Assembly: GCF_017811175.1 (NCBI RefSeq)
Contig: NZ_JACWIJ010000002.1
Location: forward strand, 1,116,001 to 1,180,000
From: Melaminivora jejuensis
GTDB lineage: Bacteria; Pseudomonadota; Gammaproteobacteria; Burkholderiales; Burkholderiaceae_C
Length of the DNA: 64,000 nucleotides
Reading direction: 5' to 3'
In this document: positions 46,490-57,595 of the stretch, piece by piece
How positions within the stretch are numbered: the first letter of the stretch is position 1
Layout: each line of letters opens with the position of its first letter
Translations under genes and position numbers: made by a program
The notes under the pieces: model-generated
Database searches by the model: none
Seen by the model: only the letters and a program-made list of their open reading frames with translations
What the model was told of the DNA's origin: nothing

Positions 46490-47780
46490 GAAGACACCCG
46501 CCACCGTACGTGCAGACACCTGACCTGAGGCAGGCCAGGGCCGCAAGGTCAGCGGGCTGATCGAGTCTGAGGCGGCAGCGGGCGTGGCGATGAAACCGTG
46601 CTTGCGCAACATTTTGATCCAGCGCGGCGCGTTGCGCTGAACGTTCAGCGCCTCGTAATCGACTTCCTTGTCCTGGTAGTGACTGCCGTTGCTGAGCATG
46701 GCATAGATGGTGCGCAGCATCTTGTGGGCCAGGGCCACCACTGACTTCTTGTGGCCCTTTCGGATGGTCAGCGCGTCGAACTTGGCCTTGAGTGCGCAGC
46801 GCGTTCGTGCTGCAGCCTGGGCGAACTCGCACGGCAGCCTTCTGACCCAGGCGTTGCCCTTGCGGATGCGCCCGGTTTTGCGCTTGCCGGCGCTCTCGTT
46901 GTTGCCCGGGCAGATGCCCACCCAACTGGCCAGGCGCTCAGCACTGCCGAACACGCTCATGTCCGCGCCAATCTCCACCAGCAGCATGGCCGCACCCTGC
47001 TCGTCGATGCCCGGCAGGGTCTGCAGCAGCCTGAGCTGCGGCTGCCAGGGCCGCAGGCCCTGCAGCAGGTACTGGTCCATGCGGGCGATGCGCTGCTCGA
47101 TCTGCTCAATGTGCTGCATGATCTCCTGGCACTGCGCTGAACTGCTGGGTGCTCAAGGCCTCGCACAGTTCTTGACGGCTCGCTCGCAGCCGACCCTTGT
47201 GGTCCAGCACCTCGTGCATGGGTTGGCCCGCAATCAAGGCTTTGACCATGGCGCGCGCGCTCTGTCCGTGCATGTCGGCCACCAGCACGTTGATGCGAAT
47301 GCCCGCGTCCACCAGCACCTTGTGCAGCCGGTTCTTCTCGGCGCTGCACATGCCCACCAGCTTCTGACGCTGGCGTGCCACCAAGCGAAGCTGGCGCATC
47401 TGCACCGGCGCGATGAACGAGGCGCGCAGCAAACCTGCACGTGCCAGCGTGGCCAGCCACTGCGCATCAGCCATGTCGGTCTTGCGACCGGGCACGGCCT
47501 TGACATGCCGCGCGTTGACCACCCACGCGATCAGGCCCACCGCCTCCAGCGCCACAAACGGGCTCTTCCAATACAGCCCTGTGCTCTCCATCACCACGAC
47601 CTCAGGGGCGATCTCCAGCGCCCACTGCGCCAAGGCGCGGCGGTCGCGTTTGAAGGCGCCGAAGTCTCGCTTGGTGACCTCGACCTGGCCATCGTCATGT
47701 TCGATAACGGCGCAGGCCGTGATCTTGGCCTAGTGAACATCCAGCGCAATGACGCGCTTGTGCATCGGGGTCAAATCCAT
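46490..47780 (-). pseudogene. IS110-family transposase, nonsense and frameshift
   Basis: A DEDD transposase beginning VIALDVH at 47780. An in-frame TAG at 47731-47733 replaces the usual Gln codon after VIALDVH. A second break near 47120-47130 separates the RuvC-like half (PGRKTDMADAQWLATL) from the transposase_20 half (LPGIDEQGAAMLLVEIG, SWVGICPGNNESAGKRK). The second break needs +2 or -1, so it is not the usual one-base run loss. Exact element ends are unclear. Confidence 0.75.
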
Positions 47781-48236
47781 TGCGGCTCTCCTGCAGCTTC
47801 AATGACAATCACAAGGGTGCGGACCAGCCAAGGTGCCGCCGACCAACGGCCTGCCGGGCAAGCCCGGCGGCTCTCTTTAATGTGGGCTGTCAGGCGCGCT
47901 CTGACGCGGCTGGGTCTGTGCAACGCCCGCAGGCAATCCTGGGTACGAGTGGTCGGCAGCGGGTCAAGTTAGCGATCGCGGTCGAGTGCCATCAAAGAAT
48001 TGACCGACCTCTACCCGTGCTGGCCCGCACGCCTGCAGTGTCTTCCATCATCCAGGGTGAACCAACTGGGTCATGACAGTTAGCCCCCCATTGCCACAAT
48101 GTCACAGCCATTGGAACAACACCTGATGCCGCACACGGCCAAACTTTGACCTGCCATTTTGCAGGCGCACGCGAATCTGCCCGCGCTGTGTATGATGTAC
48201 AGAATTTTGCACAATTCTCGTCAACCGGAGGCCCCT

Positions 48237-48528
48237 ATGGCAATCTCAGCCAGCGACGTGATCCCCTGTCCCACGCTCGTGCCAACTTTTCTGAGCTGGC
48301 TGAGGATGTCAGGGTGGTGCTGAAAAACTCATCACCAAAAACGGTGAGGCCTACATCGCCATCATTGACGCGAAGCGGCTCGACTACTACCACCAGCTAG
48401 AGCGCGAGCGCATCCACCTGCTGCTGATCGACGAAGCATCCAAGGGCCTGGATGACGTGGTGGCAGGACGCACCCAAGATGCTCGCTTAGCACTGTCAGC
48501 CATCAAAAAACGACGTGCAGTCGCTTGA
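48237..48528 (+). pseudogene. Phd/YefM-type antitoxin, two one-base breaks
   Basis: The ATG follows an SD-like GGAGG. Restoring one C in the C4 run 48263-48266 and one G near 48312-48314 gives MAISASDVIPLSHARANFSEL, LITKNGEAYIAIIDAKRLDYY and a C-terminal helical toxin-binding tail. This is the Phd fold. It would neutralise and co-repress with the downstream toxin. The breaks are in G/C runs and may be artefacts. Confidence 0.65.
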
Positions 48529-48544
48529 GTCCCGTTGGCATCCC

Positions 48545-48985
48545 ATGACCAACCGCGTGACCATCAAGCTCACCGCCAACTTCGAGCGGAACCTGGCCGA
48601 CATCGAACAGTTCCTGACCGAGGCAGAAGCTCCTAAGGCATTCGACGGATTGATCGACGAGTTGCTCGGCACGGTGCTGCCCAACCTGGAACGGTTTCCA
48701 GAGCTAGGCCGGCCTTTTTTCAACCGTGCTGTCGGCTCTGCGGAGGCCACCAACGCCACTGCCGCACTGAAAGCCAAGCTGGCTGCTCTGGTGGGCACCT
48801 CGTTGACCAGCTTGCGTGATTACGTGATGAACCACTACCTAGTGCTGTACGTGCAGGTTGAAGACACCCTTTTCCTGCTGTCGATCAAGCACCACAAGCA
48901 ACTGTCATTCGACTTCGAGGGCATTGGGGAGGCAGTGCGTGAGCGAAGCAAAAAGAATCAACGGGATGTCGAGCGAGGGGGCGCA
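48545..48985 (+). CDS. RelE/ParE-type toxin, fused in frame to the next ORF
   Basis: Residues 1-125 match the RelE/ParE style: TIKLTANFERNLADIEQFL, LPNLERFPELGRPF and YVMNHYLVLYVQVEDTLFLLSIKHHKQLSFDF. Normal toxins stop shortly after this; here the frame runs on through EAVRERSKKNQRDVERGG into the ATG of a second protein. The join suggests a deletion that brought two genes together. The fused tail may inactivate it. It follows the antitoxin by 16 bp. Confidence 0.65.
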
Positions 48986-49411
48986 ATGAAGTTTGTCAGT
49001 AACGCTGGATCTGATCGGGTTTTGGACTTGATCCGCCCCTGGCTCAAGCCCAACCATCGGATGGACATGGTGTCGCCATCCTTCTCGCTCTATGCCTTCT
49101 CCGAAGTCTTGACTGAGCTGCCGCACCTGTCGAATGCGCGCCTGGTGGTGCCACCAACCTCCACCGCACCAACAAAGGGCACAGAGCAGGAGCAGTTGGG
49201 CTTGTTGGGGACGGCGGCTGACCGAGCCTCCCGAAACAAGTTGCAAGCTCCCTGGCTTGCGAGAAAGTTGGCTGCTTGGCTCGAAAGCAAAGCCGATGTT
49301 CGTCACGCCAGCGGCCCCATTCCCCAGGGCACCTTGGTTTTGAGGGATTCACAAGGCTCCGCACAACAGGCTGCACTCGGCTCCTTTTCGTTCAGCAGCG
49401 AAGGCTTGGGG
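48986..49411 (+). pseudogene. PLD-like N-terminal fragment of a defence helicase
   Basis: Starts MKFVSNAGSDRVLDLIRPWL; continues SPSFSLYAFSEVLTEL and LGLLGTAADRASRNKLQAPWLARKL. This resembles the phospholipase-D-like N-terminal region found on some SNF2-type helicases of defence loci. It is cut after about 142 codons by a Tn5-like IS at 49412. The family call rests on recognition of sequence style and should be tested. Confidence 0.45.
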
Positions 49412-50369
49412 CATCTCGTTATACACAACCCTCTACCATCCACATTTCTCCGTAAAGAAGCAAACCGATGAGCTGGGCAGCACAGGAATTTGAAACCCTC
49501 GATCTGGGCGATGCACGGCTGAACAAGCGGGCGGTGCTGCTGGCCGAACGCCTGGCCGCCAAGCCGACGGCGAGCATCCCCAACGCCTGCAGCAATTGGA
49601 CAGAGACGATTGCGGCCTACCGTTTCTTGAACAACGACCGCCTGTCCTGGGAGGACGTGATGCAGCCGCACTGGCAAGCCAGCGTCCAGCGCATGGCCGC
49701 GCACCCGCTGGTGCTGTGCCTGCAAGACACCACGGAGCTGGACTACAACGGCCAGCAAATGCAGGGTCTGGGGCCGCTGAGCTACGAAGCCCAGCGCGGC
49801 ATGTACCTGCACCCCACTTACGTCATCACCCCGCAGCGTGAACCGCTGGGCGTGACCGACGCCTGGATGTGGGCACGCGAGCCCAAGCCGCTCGATGGCC
49901 AGCGCCCAGGCGTTGTGGAGAGCCTGCGCTGGATTGAGAGCTATGAGCGCATCGCAGAGCAGGCCGCGCAGCTGCCGCAAACGCGCCATGTGTGCATCAG
50001 CGACCGCGAAGGGGACATCATGGCGTTGCTCGAACGCGCGCACGAGCTGGACTATCCAGCCGATTATCTGGTGCGCTGCAAGCACAACCGCGTCCTGCCC
50101 GAAGGCGGCAAGCTGTGGCAAAACGTGATGGACAGCGCGCCGCTGGGGTGCGTGCGCTTTGAGATTGCCGCCGGTCGTGGCCGCAAGGCGCGCAGCGTCA
50201 AACAAGAGGTGCGCGTGCGGCGTGTCGTTGTCAAGGACAGCCGCCAGGGCCGCATCGAAGTCAGCTGCCTGATCGCCACCGAGATCGATCCCCCGCCGGG
50301 AGTGCAGCCCGTGGTCTGGCGGCTGCTGAGCAACCGCCAGACCGTCACCTTGGAGCAGGCCTGTGAGCT
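49412..50369 (+). mobile_element. Tn5-like IS (IS4 family, IS50 group), truncated copy
   Basis: Left end CATCTCGTTATACACAA and the transposase start are the same as in the full copy at 57596-58995. Similarity stops abruptly at about 50369, leaving 958 of 1400 bp. Confidence 0.85.
49468..50369 (+). pseudogene. Tn5-like transposase, 3'-truncated
   Basis: The first 300 residues equal those of the intact copy, including the Tnp_DNA_bind N-terminus (WAAQEFETLDLGDARLNKRA) and the first two catalytic Asp regions. The Glu-containing YREK-like region is missing; unrelated codons follow to 50508. Confidence 0.85.
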
Positions 50370-50660
50370 ACCAGACGCAGCCCCGAACAACCATCGACCA
50401 GCAAGTGCTGGCCTGATTGGAGCTGCTTTGCGGCGCGCGGGTCGAACTGCACGGTACAATTTCTCCTGTGTCTGGCGTAGGTTTTTTTGCCAACCTGGCG
50501 TAGCGTAAGAAACTACGCCAAAGCCTACGCTAGGACGTAAGTGTAGATGGGTTTTGCTGGGTTCTAAATTGCCACGCCGCGAGCAGCAAGCGAGTACAAT
50601 CCACCAGAAAATCAAGCACTTACAGTAGAAATCCCTGGTAAATCAGAAACTTACGAGAAT
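50370..50660. other. Spacer before tRNA-Gly
   Basis: No gene seen. It contains several short ACTTACG-type motifs and CCTACGCTAGG-like inverted pieces; the tRNA promoter should lie here but is not obvious. Confidence 0.4.
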
Positions 50661-50734
50661 GCGGGCGTCGTTCAATGGCAGGACCTGAGCTTCCCAAGCT
50701 CAAGACGTGGGTTCGATTCCCATCGCCCGCTCCA
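50661..50734 (+). tRNA. tRNA-Gly (CCC)
   Basis: A 74-nt cloverleaf with CCA encoded: acceptor GCGGGCG / CGCCCGC, anticodon stem TGAGC / GCTCA around loop TTCCCAA (anticodon CCC), T-arm GTGGGTTCGATTCCCAT. The 3' end is the att core of the island to its right and remains intact. Confidence 0.95.
50717..50734 (+). other. attL, 3' end of tRNA-Gly
   Basis: TTCCCATCGCCCGCTCCA is repeated perfectly at 62876-62893. The integrase starts 240 bp inside this end. Confidence 0.88.
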
Positions 50735-50974
50735 CTTCGACTTTCCAGGGACTTCCACCGAACGCCAGGGAACGTCGTAAGTCATTGTCAGGATTGAGAT
50801 TTTTGCCTGATCTCAATCCACTGACATCCAGCGAAATCCACTCCCAGCCGGTTCTAACTGGTACGTTGAGCGGTACACTGGCAATACGGAGGTCCCCAAA
50901 ACCGTATTGTTGCTGGAGGAGCCGGGGTTCCGTCGGGAACATGGCATCCAACTCGCTTCGCAGGAGTTGGACTC

Positions 50975-51920
50975 ATGCTTTCAGACCTCCAGGTTCGACA
51001 GGCCAAGGTGACCGGCAAGGCGTATTCGCTTGTCGATTTCGACGGTCTCTACTTCTACATCTCCGCCACCGGCTTCAAGGCCTGGCACTTCCGCTTCACT
51101 TGGGGCGGCAAGCGCGAGCGCATGTCCTTCGGTGGCTATCCCGCGCTTTCCCTGAAAGACGCTCGCAATCTGCGCGACGAGGCCCGGGCCATGCTGGCCA
51201 AGGGCATCAACCCGCATTCGGAGCGCAAGCGCCACGCCATCGTCCTGGCGGGCGAGCACACCTTCCAGGCCATCTACGACAAATGGCTGGCCCACCGCAG
51301 CCTCTCTCTGGAAAATGAGGGCCGCCAAAGTACGCCCAAGCAGATCGGGCGCGTCTTCGCCAAGGACGTGTTTCCCGTATTGCGCCACCTGACCATCTAC
51401 GACGTCACCCGCGCCCACCTGCTGGACATCATCGGCAGAGTGGAAAAGCGTGGCTCGCTGTCGGTGGCCGAGAAGCTGCGCACCTGGTTCAGCCAGCTAT
51501 TCACCTACGCCTCGGTGGTGGTGCCCAACATGGGCGACAACCCGGCCAAGGATTTGGACGTGGTGGCGATGCCGCTGCCCCCGGTGGAGAACAATCCCTT
51601 TTTGCGCATGCCCGAGCTGCCGGCAATGCTGCAGACGTTGCGCAAGTACAGCGGTCGCCTAAATACGCAACTGGGTCTACGTCTGCTGCTGCTCACGGGC
51701 GTGCGCACCGGTGAATTGCGCTACGCCACGCCCGATCAGTTTGATCTGGAGCGCGGTCTGTGGATCATCCCGGTTGTCAGGCTCAAGCAACGCAAGCAGC
51801 TCACCAAGAAGAAGCGCCAGCGTTTCGCCGACATCCCGCCATACATCGTGCCACTGTCGTTGCAGGCACAAGAGGTCGTTCGTCATTTGCTGGGAAATCT
51901 GAAGCCAGCACAGGTGTATC
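50975..51920 (+). pseudogene. P4-type tyrosine integrase, 3' end lost to ISL3
   Basis: Residues 1-315 of a DUF4102 phage integrase: SLVDFDGLYFYISATGFKAW, core-binding domain, and catalytic Arg in LLTGVRTGELRYATPDQF with KKKRQRFADIPPYIVPLS. The HxxR, second His and Tyr are missing, and no continuation is found after the ISL3 element. The island can no longer excise with its own enzyme. Confidence 0.88.
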
Positions 51921-53369
51921 GGCTCCTCGTCGATTCGTGTGGATCCCAACACCCGCAATTGGCCCCTGGGGCAACACTGAGTAGATCAGAAGAAAGATGC
52001 AAACCGACATGACCGCAGGAGCAGGGATCGAGGCGTTGTTCACCACGGCACTGGGCCTGCAGCCGCCCTGGGAGGTGGTGCAGGTGCAGCTTGAGACGGC
52101 CCGCCGGCGCATCGACTTTGAAGTGCGCTGCAGCGCCAAGCGCCTGGCTTGCCCGCACTGCGGCCTGGCCGAGCAAGGCATCCACGACCGGCTGCGCCGC
52201 TGCTGGCGCCACCTGGACTTCTTTCAATACGAAGCCTGGCTGCACGCCGACGTGCCGCGCGTGGCCTGCTCGGGCTGCGGCAAGACGGCGCAGGCGCCTG
52301 TTGCCTGGGCCCGGGAGGGATCGGGTTTTACGGCCTTGTTTGAAGCGCTGGCGCTGTCGCTGTGCGCGCAGATGCCGGTGCGCCAGGCGGCTGAGCTGCT
52401 GCGCTGCTCGGACAAACAGCTGTGGCTGCGCATCGAGCACTACGTCGGGTGCGCTCGCCACGGCGACGACATGAGCGGCGTGCGCCGCATCGGCATCGAT
52501 GAGACCAGCCTGCGCAAGGGGCACAACTACATCACCGTGGTGCATGACCTGGAGGCCAAGCGGCTGCTGTTTGCCACCGAAGGGCGCGACCATGAAACGG
52601 TGCACGCCTTCGTGCAGGACTTGCAGGCGCACCAGGGCGATCCCGCCAAGATCGAGCATGTCTGCCAGGACATGAGCGGCGCCTACCTCAAGGGGGTGAG
52701 CCAGGCGCTGCCCCAGGCGGCCATCAGCTACGACCGCTTTCACGTGGTGGCCCTGGCCGGCCAGGCCATGGACCAGGTGCGCACCAGCGAGTGGCGCAGC
52801 CACCCCAAGGCGGTCACGGAGGTCTTTGGTGACAAGGACAGCGAAACCCGCAAGGGCTTGATGTGGGGCATGCGCAAGAACCCGCAGGGCTGGACGGCCA
52901 GGCAAGGCGCCGCCATGCACTGGCTGCAGCGCTCGCATCTTCAGTCTGCCCGTGCCTGGCGCATGAAGATGAGTTTGCGTGAGGTGTACGCCAGGGCGCG
53001 TGAACACAACGACTCGGGCAGCGCGCAGCTTGAGCTCAGGCGCTGGCTCAGCTGGGCCAGGCGAAGCCGCCTGAAGCCCTTTGTGCGTCTGGCCAAGACC
53101 ATCACCGAACACTTCGATGGCGTCGTGCGGGCGATGCTGGACAACCGCTCCAACGCCTATGTGGAGGCCATGAACGGGCTGCTGCTGCAGGTCAAGCGGG
53201 CGGCCCGGGGCTTTCGCACAGCCAAGAACTTCATCGCGATTGCGCATCTGCGCATGGGCCGGCTCAAGGATTTGCCGCAAAGCCCATTCAAGATGGCTGA
53301 GCCTGGCAATGACACGGGCTACCGCCATGTGTAGTGCCTGTCAGATTCCACACGAATCGACGAGGAGCC
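51921..53369 (+). mobile_element. ISL3-family element, copy 2 (full length)
   Basis: 1449 bp with ends GGCTCCTCGTCGATTCGTG and the inverse, same orientation as copy 1 at 26439. No target duplication at its flanks. Inserted in, or recombined into, the integrase gene. Confidence 0.88.
51997..53334 (+). CDS. ISL3-family transposase, full length
   Basis: A 445-residue transposase with zf-ISL3 zinc finger (CPHCG, CSGCG), HTH_ISL3 region, DDE core (GIDETSLRKGH, QDMSGAYLKG, NAYVEAMNG Glu) and the 38-residue insertion segment MSLREVYARAREHNDSGS onward that copy 1 lacks. Probably active. Confidence 0.9.
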   Translation: MQTDMTAGAGIEALFTTALGLQPPWEVVQVQLETARRRIDFEVRCSAKRLACPHCGLAEQGIHDRLRRCWRHLDFFQYEAWLHADVPRVACSGCGKTAQAPVAWAREGSGFTALFEALALSLCAQMPVRQAAELLRCSDKQLWLRIEHYVGCARHGDDMSGVRRIGIDETSLRKGHNYITVVHDLEAKRLLFATEGRDHETVHAFVQDLQAHQGDPAKIEHVCQDMSGAYLKGVSQALPQAAISYDRFHVVALAGQAMDQVRTSEWRSHPKAVTEVFGDKDSETRKGLMWGMRKNPQGWTARQGAAMHWLQRSHLQSARAWRMKMSLREVYARAREHNDSGSAQLELRRWLSWARRSRLKPFVRLAKTITEHFDGVVRAMLDNRSNAYVEAMNGLLLQVKRAARGFRTAKNFIAIAHLRMGRLKDLPQSPFKMAEPGNDTGYRHV

Positions 53370-53470
53370 ACTGCGGGCAGCTTCAAGAAGTACCTCTAAA
53401 CCTTGACCTCCAGTTCGTAACAATCACGGAACGGCGGATTTCGTCCCCCGCATGAAAGCATCGATCTCCG

Positions 53471-56400
53471 CTAAGCTCCGTCGTACTCCTCTGTATTCCG
53501 TTTGACTCGCTCAAACAGCTCCTGCCAAGTCTCTCCAGGCACCTTTAGGTCCATCCACCAATCCATCTCGTCCCACTGACGATGGATGCGAATGCGCGAT
53601 GCGGTCTTGCCTCGAACCTTCGCCAACGCAAGCTTCTCAACTGTGTCGTACCCCTCGCGAACACAGTTTCCAAGCTTTTCGAGTTCGACCGAGACAAGCT
53701 CACCAATCTCCAAAGATAATTCTTCCTCCGTCAAGTATCGGCGAACGAGCTCTGGAAGAGAGAAGATATAGGCGAGTTCCGGAAGTACCCGCAGGACGAA
53801 CCGTCGAGCATGCTCGCAGTGCTTCCGCTGTTGGGTCGTGGGCTTCAGCTGCTGAATTTCTGCCAGCGTCCGCCCGGCAACCCAAGCCTTTAGCGCTTCA
53901 AGCACAACGTCTACGGCGAGCTTGCCTCGCTCCTCATCGCCTTCTATCGACTTGAACGGTTCGCCCATATAACCATCCAAGCTCTCGCGCCTAGTCATCT
54001 GTGCGATGAGGGTGGGGCGTTCGGTCAACCATGTTGCAGTCCACGTGAACCAGTCCAGCGTCGTTCGACCAAAAGGAGGCGACTTCTCAAGCCGAACCTT
54101 GAGTTCGCGCAATACGTCCGATGGTGCGCCATAGTTGGCGGCCATCTTATCGGCCCAGTCGGGCTCTTCATCCAGCTCTTGAAGCTTCCTGCGCGCGCGC
54201 AGTGCATGATTGATACGATCGTTCAGCAGATTCTCTCGCGCTTGCTTCCTTAGCTTGAAGGCCGCGAATGACTTGCTTAGAAGCGTCTTGGCAGGGCCAT
54301 CGACGTCTGCGGCCTGTGTTGAGATAGGGAGCCGACGTAGAAGGTAGTCCGCATCGCCTCCGGCATGCTCGCCAAGCTCCTGGATACGGTCGAGGATGGC
54401 ATCCAGCGGGTCTTCGATGGCCAAGCATTGATCGCTCTGCGAGAAGATGCCTTGAAGATCCCTCCAATGTTTGCCAACCCGATTATTCGAGTCATCGATT
54501 TCTATGACTCTACTGGGAATAACTAGCACGAGACCATACGAACTCTGACCTGCCCGCCCAGCCCTGCCGGCGGCGTTGAGCAGGTCATGCGCCTTCATCT
54601 GCGCCAACTGCTTGTTCTCCTCATCAAACTTGCTGTCACCTGCGATGATGACAACGTGGCTTGGAAGGTTCATTCCCTGCGCCAGGGTGGATGTAGCAAC
54701 GAGCACGGACACGCCGTCCGGACGCTTGAAGAGAGACTCATGTAACTGCCGCTCAGTCGGCAGCAGAAGTCCGTGATGACAGAGGCTTGCCCACCGCACG
54801 CGCGTGCCTTCGACAACGTCGATGTAGAGCGCCGAGTCGTCGCCCAACTCATCCCGCGTCAGGTCGTACAGATGTTGCTCTTCTTCCGTGAAGGCAATAT
54901 TTGCTTCTCCGAGATGCTGGCCTGCTATCTCCTGAGCGCTCATAGCGTATGGTACTGTCTGGGCGAAGATCAGCGCTTTGCTGCCCTCACTGCGGGATGA
55001 GAGCGCAGCAAGCTCAGCGGCCACTCTATTCACATTCGGAGTGAGCCTCCAAGTTGTTGGGCTGACCGAAAGTAGCATTTCGTGGTCTGAGAGTGGAAGC
55101 AACGTGTAGTCGTCTCGACGCATCGAATCCCATCGAAATCTCAGTCCAATAAACCCCAGCGGTCGAGCTTTGAGTTCGCGCTTTAGCGCAGCTGGCGGTC
55201 CGGACTTGCGCTTGCCTGCCGCCACCAATTCATGGCGCTTTGCCGACAGCCTGTTGTGTAAATTAGTGATTTGGTCGCTCGGAAAAACCACTGAGCCACG
55301 CACTTGTCGCGTCGGCTTCCATGCCATGTTCAGCGATAGACATTGCCGACCGGTGAGCTCCGTCAACCAAGCTGCCACCTCCTCAGCGTTGCTCATCATG
55401 GCCGAAAGCAATAGGTAGTCCGCATCCGGAGCGTGCGTAGAGAGGTTCAAAATGCATAGCATCGCATCAACGGCACGCCGGCTACGGTCGTTCACGCCCG
55501 CGTGTAGCAGGTGACACTCGTCAAACACGAGCAAGCCAACATTCTGGAAAAGTTCCTCTTGAAACCCCATCAACGCCAAGCAGCGCTCTGGCGTCATCAC
55601 CGATATCGGCGGAAGACGATCGCTTACGTCAAAGTCGAAGGGGTTGTCATTCCCCCGCTCACGGCTCAGCCGCGCGTCAGGAAAGGTCTTCTGGAGTGCG
55701 CGCGCGGTCTGGTCAACTAGCGCCAATGTCGGCGCCAGAAAGATAGTGTCCTTCCCTTGACATAGGTTCGAGAGAATCTTGAGCTCGGATAGTGTGGATT
55801 TCCCGGCCCCCGTGGGAAAGCTGATAGCAGCCGAAACACCAGGGGTGAGATACCCCTGCGCAACAGCGCTCCGGTGATTTATCCAAAGATACGGCCGGGT
55901 ATTAGCAATGAGTGTTAAGCCCGAAATCCAAAGAGAGGCGCTGACGTCAGGCGGCGCCGGCAGACGGGCCAAACTGTCGACTGGAAGCTCACGACCTACG
56001 GCCCTCAACAAAGACGCCAAGTGGCGAGGACCAGGGAATCCGCTATTGCCAAGTCGATCTTGGAACTGCACAACCGGCTGCGTGCAGATGGCTTCAACAC
56101 GCTCAAGCTCGGGTAGTGACGGCTGATATCCGGGTCGTCCGAGCACCTCAGCCGCGATGCTCTGAACGCACCGCTGCAACATTAGGTAAAGCGCACTCGC
56201 TCCAACCTCGGCCATCGTCAAATGACTATCCAAGGATGGCGGTTCAGGAACGTTCGAGTCTGCAAGCAGTGCGGCAAGATCGCCCGTTGCAAGCCGTTTG
56301 ATGTCCTGCAAGAGCCTCCGCTCGACTTGCGGCAAGCCATCAGGAAGATGAATTTGGAGCGACATCTCGGCGGCGTCCGGACTAGCGCCGGCAGCAAGGA

Positions 56401-56797
56401 ATAGAAGCGTCGCTGAGACCTCCGGCGCAATTCCGCCGACCGTGAGCGGACCATAATCGTCTCGCTCATCCGGGGCCGCCAGCCGCTGCGCTTGCAGGGT
56501 CACATAATGCGCCGTCGCTGCCAAAAAGGCCGCACCACGTCGTTGAGATCCTTCAGGATTTACGGAAGCGATGGCTTCTTGGGTAAATGCAATCTTCCGG
56601 AGCCGCTCAAGCTCAGGTCGTAGCGCCTCCAGCAGATCAGCGGCGTTGGACGCCCCGTTCGCCATCTTTCGGAGGCGCAGCCGTACTGCAACGATTTCGG
56701 CGAAGGCCTTGGTAAGAGCCTTGGGCAATGAGTCGGGATCTAAGCCAGACAGTTCTGGGGCAGATCGGATGAGCTCGGAGGTGGGGTCATCAAACAC
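53471..56797 (-). CDS. SF2 helicase of a Hachiman-like defence pair (HamB-like)
   Basis: An 1108-residue helicase. Residues 1-310 are a helical N-terminal region. The motor has Walker [12 protein letters not shown] (about 328), motif [13 protein letters not shown] (about 425), motif III LSAMMSN, motif [14 protein letters not shown] and motif [12 protein letters not shown], in Ski2-like style. It starts 9 bp after the nuclease stop, so the two are co-transcribed. Nuclease (DUF1837/HamA type) plus large helicase is the Hachiman/AbpAB arrangement: the helicase senses damaged or foreign DNA and releases the nuclease. Assignment is by architecture; a close homologue is not proven. Confidence 0.7.
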   Translation of the reverse strand: MFDDPTSELIRSAPELSGLDPDSLPKALTKAFAEIVAVRLRLRKMANGASNAADLLEALRPELERLRKIAFTQEAIASVNPEGSQRRGAAFLAATAHYVTLQAQRLAAPDERDDYGPLTVGGIAPEVSATLLFLAAGASPDAAEMSLQIHLPDGLPQVERRLLQDIKRLATGDLAALLADSNVPEPPSLDSHLTMAEVGASALYLMLQRCVQSIAAEVLGRPGYQPSLPELERVEAICTQPVVQFQDRLGNSGFPGPRHLASLLRAVGRELPVDSLARLPAPPDVSASLWISGLTLIANTRPYLWINHRSAVAQGYLTPGVSAAISFPTGAGKSTLSELKILSNLCQGKDTIFLAPTLALVDQTARALQKTFPDARLSRERGNDNPFDFDVSDRLPPISVMTPERCLALMGFQEELFQNVGLLVFDECHLLHAGVNDRSRRAVDAMLCILNLSTHAPDADYLLLSAMMSNAEEVAAWLTELTGRQCLSLNMAWKPTRQVRGSVVFPSDQITNLHNRLSAKRHELVAAGKRKSGPPAALKRELKARPLGFIGLRFRWDSMRRDDYTLLPLSDHEMLLSVSPTTWRLTPNVNRVAAELAALSSRSEGSKALIFAQTVPYAMSAQEIAGQHLGEANIAFTEEEQHLYDLTRDELGDDSALYIDVVEGTRVRWASLCHHGLLLPTERQLHESLFKRPDGVSVLVATSTLAQGMNLPSHVVIIAGDSKFDEENKQLAQMKAHDLLNAAGRAGRAGQSSYGLVLVIPSRVIEIDDSNNRVGKHWRDLQGIFSQSDQCLAIEDPLDAILDRIQELGEHAGGDADYLLRRLPISTQAADVDGPAKTLLSKSFAAFKLRKQARENLLNDRINHALRARRKLQELDEEPDWADKMAANYGAPSDVLRELKVRLEKSPPFGRTTLDWFTWTATWLTERPTLIAQMTRRESLDGYMGEPFKSIEGDEERGKLAVDVVLEALKAWVAGRTLAEIQQLKPTTQQRKHCEHARRFVLRVLPELAYIFSLPELVRRYLTEEELSLEIGELVSVELEKLGNCVREGYDTVEKLALAKVRGKTASRIRIHRQWDEMDWWMDLKVPGETWQELFERVKRNTEEYDGA

Positions 56798-56806
56798 GCG
56801 TCGCTC

Positions 56807-57580
56807 TCAGTCAGTAGTTGCCAAAGACTCAGCCTTCTTAATGGCCACCTTCGCCAAGTCATCCATCCATTTGCGAAGGCCCATCACTTCAAAAACTTCA
56901 GCGCGCCGCCGCTCCACCCCGCCAGGAACATTTTTCTCGTACCCCTTGAACAGCTTGGCCTGTGACTGATCCGTACTCTGCCCGTCCGTGATGCTCAAGC
57001 GGTAGCGACGGGCCTGCTTCCACATAATGTCAGCTACCGCATGCTGGGGGTCAGAGTGCCCAGAGCTCTTGAGGAGCAGAGTCACCTCGGCAGCAACAAG
57101 GTGCTCGTTTTCGCCAGTTTCGAACTCCATGAATCCAGGCCACACCTTGCTGGTCACCATAGACCGAGGGTTTTCCGTCGCCTTATCCTCGAAGAGTACG
57201 ACGGCAGTGACCTTCTCGGCTCCGTCGATGGACACCTGCAACCCATCCAAGCCCTTGTGGGCATGAATCATGTGAGGGGTGTTCATCAGCGCACCCGGGG
57301 TGCGCAACTGGGCAGCAAGCCAGGACATGACCTGGAACATCCAGCCATCCCGGTGCGCGATATTGCCAGATGAGGTAAGGAGCTTGATCGCCCCCTTGAC
57401 CGCGCCTTTGGTGGTGGTTTTTGCAGCCAAGCCTGCAGCGTGCAAGATGTTAGCGACATGAAGGGCTTGGCCTACCGCGATAATGGCGATGGCGTTTGCA
57501 AGCTCGTCAACGGAGGGCACGCTCCACGTACAGCCCTCCCATTCTTTCTGAACAGTAAATGCTGTCAGAGTAATCGGCAT
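56807..57580 (-). CDS. PD-(D/E)XK nuclease of a Hachiman-like pair (HamA/DUF1837-like)
   Basis: A 257-residue protein from ATG 57580, chosen because AAAGGGGG lies 5 bp before it; the frame extends 10 codons upstream into IS sequence. Core motif: GLDGLQVSID followed by VTAVVLFEDKATE (Asp...Glu-X-Lys, residues about 115-140), preceded by a helical region and followed by basic helices. This fits DUF1837/HamA nucleases paired with HamB-type helicases. A Tn5-like IS ends 16 bp before the ATG, separating the gene from its native promoter. Confidence 0.65.
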   Translation of the reverse strand: MPITLTAFTVQKEWEGCTWSVPSVDELANAIAIIAVGQALHVANILHAAGLAAKTTTKGAVKGAIKLLTSSGNIAHRDGWMFQVMSWLAAQLRTPGALMNTPHMIHAHKGLDGLQVSIDGAEKVTAVVLFEDKATENPRSMVTSKVWPGFMEFETGENEHLVAAEVTLLLKSSGHSDPQHAVADIMWKQARRYRLSITDGQSTDQSQAKLFKGYEKNVPGGVERRRAEVFEVMGLRKWMDDLAKVAIKKAESLATTD

Positions 57581-57595
57581 ATGTCCCCCTTTACG

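Noticed and set aside
47106..47150. Treating the IS110 frame break as a base-calling error
   Set aside because: It needs +2 or -1 outside a G/C run, and the gene also carries an in-frame TAG, so real decay is more likely.
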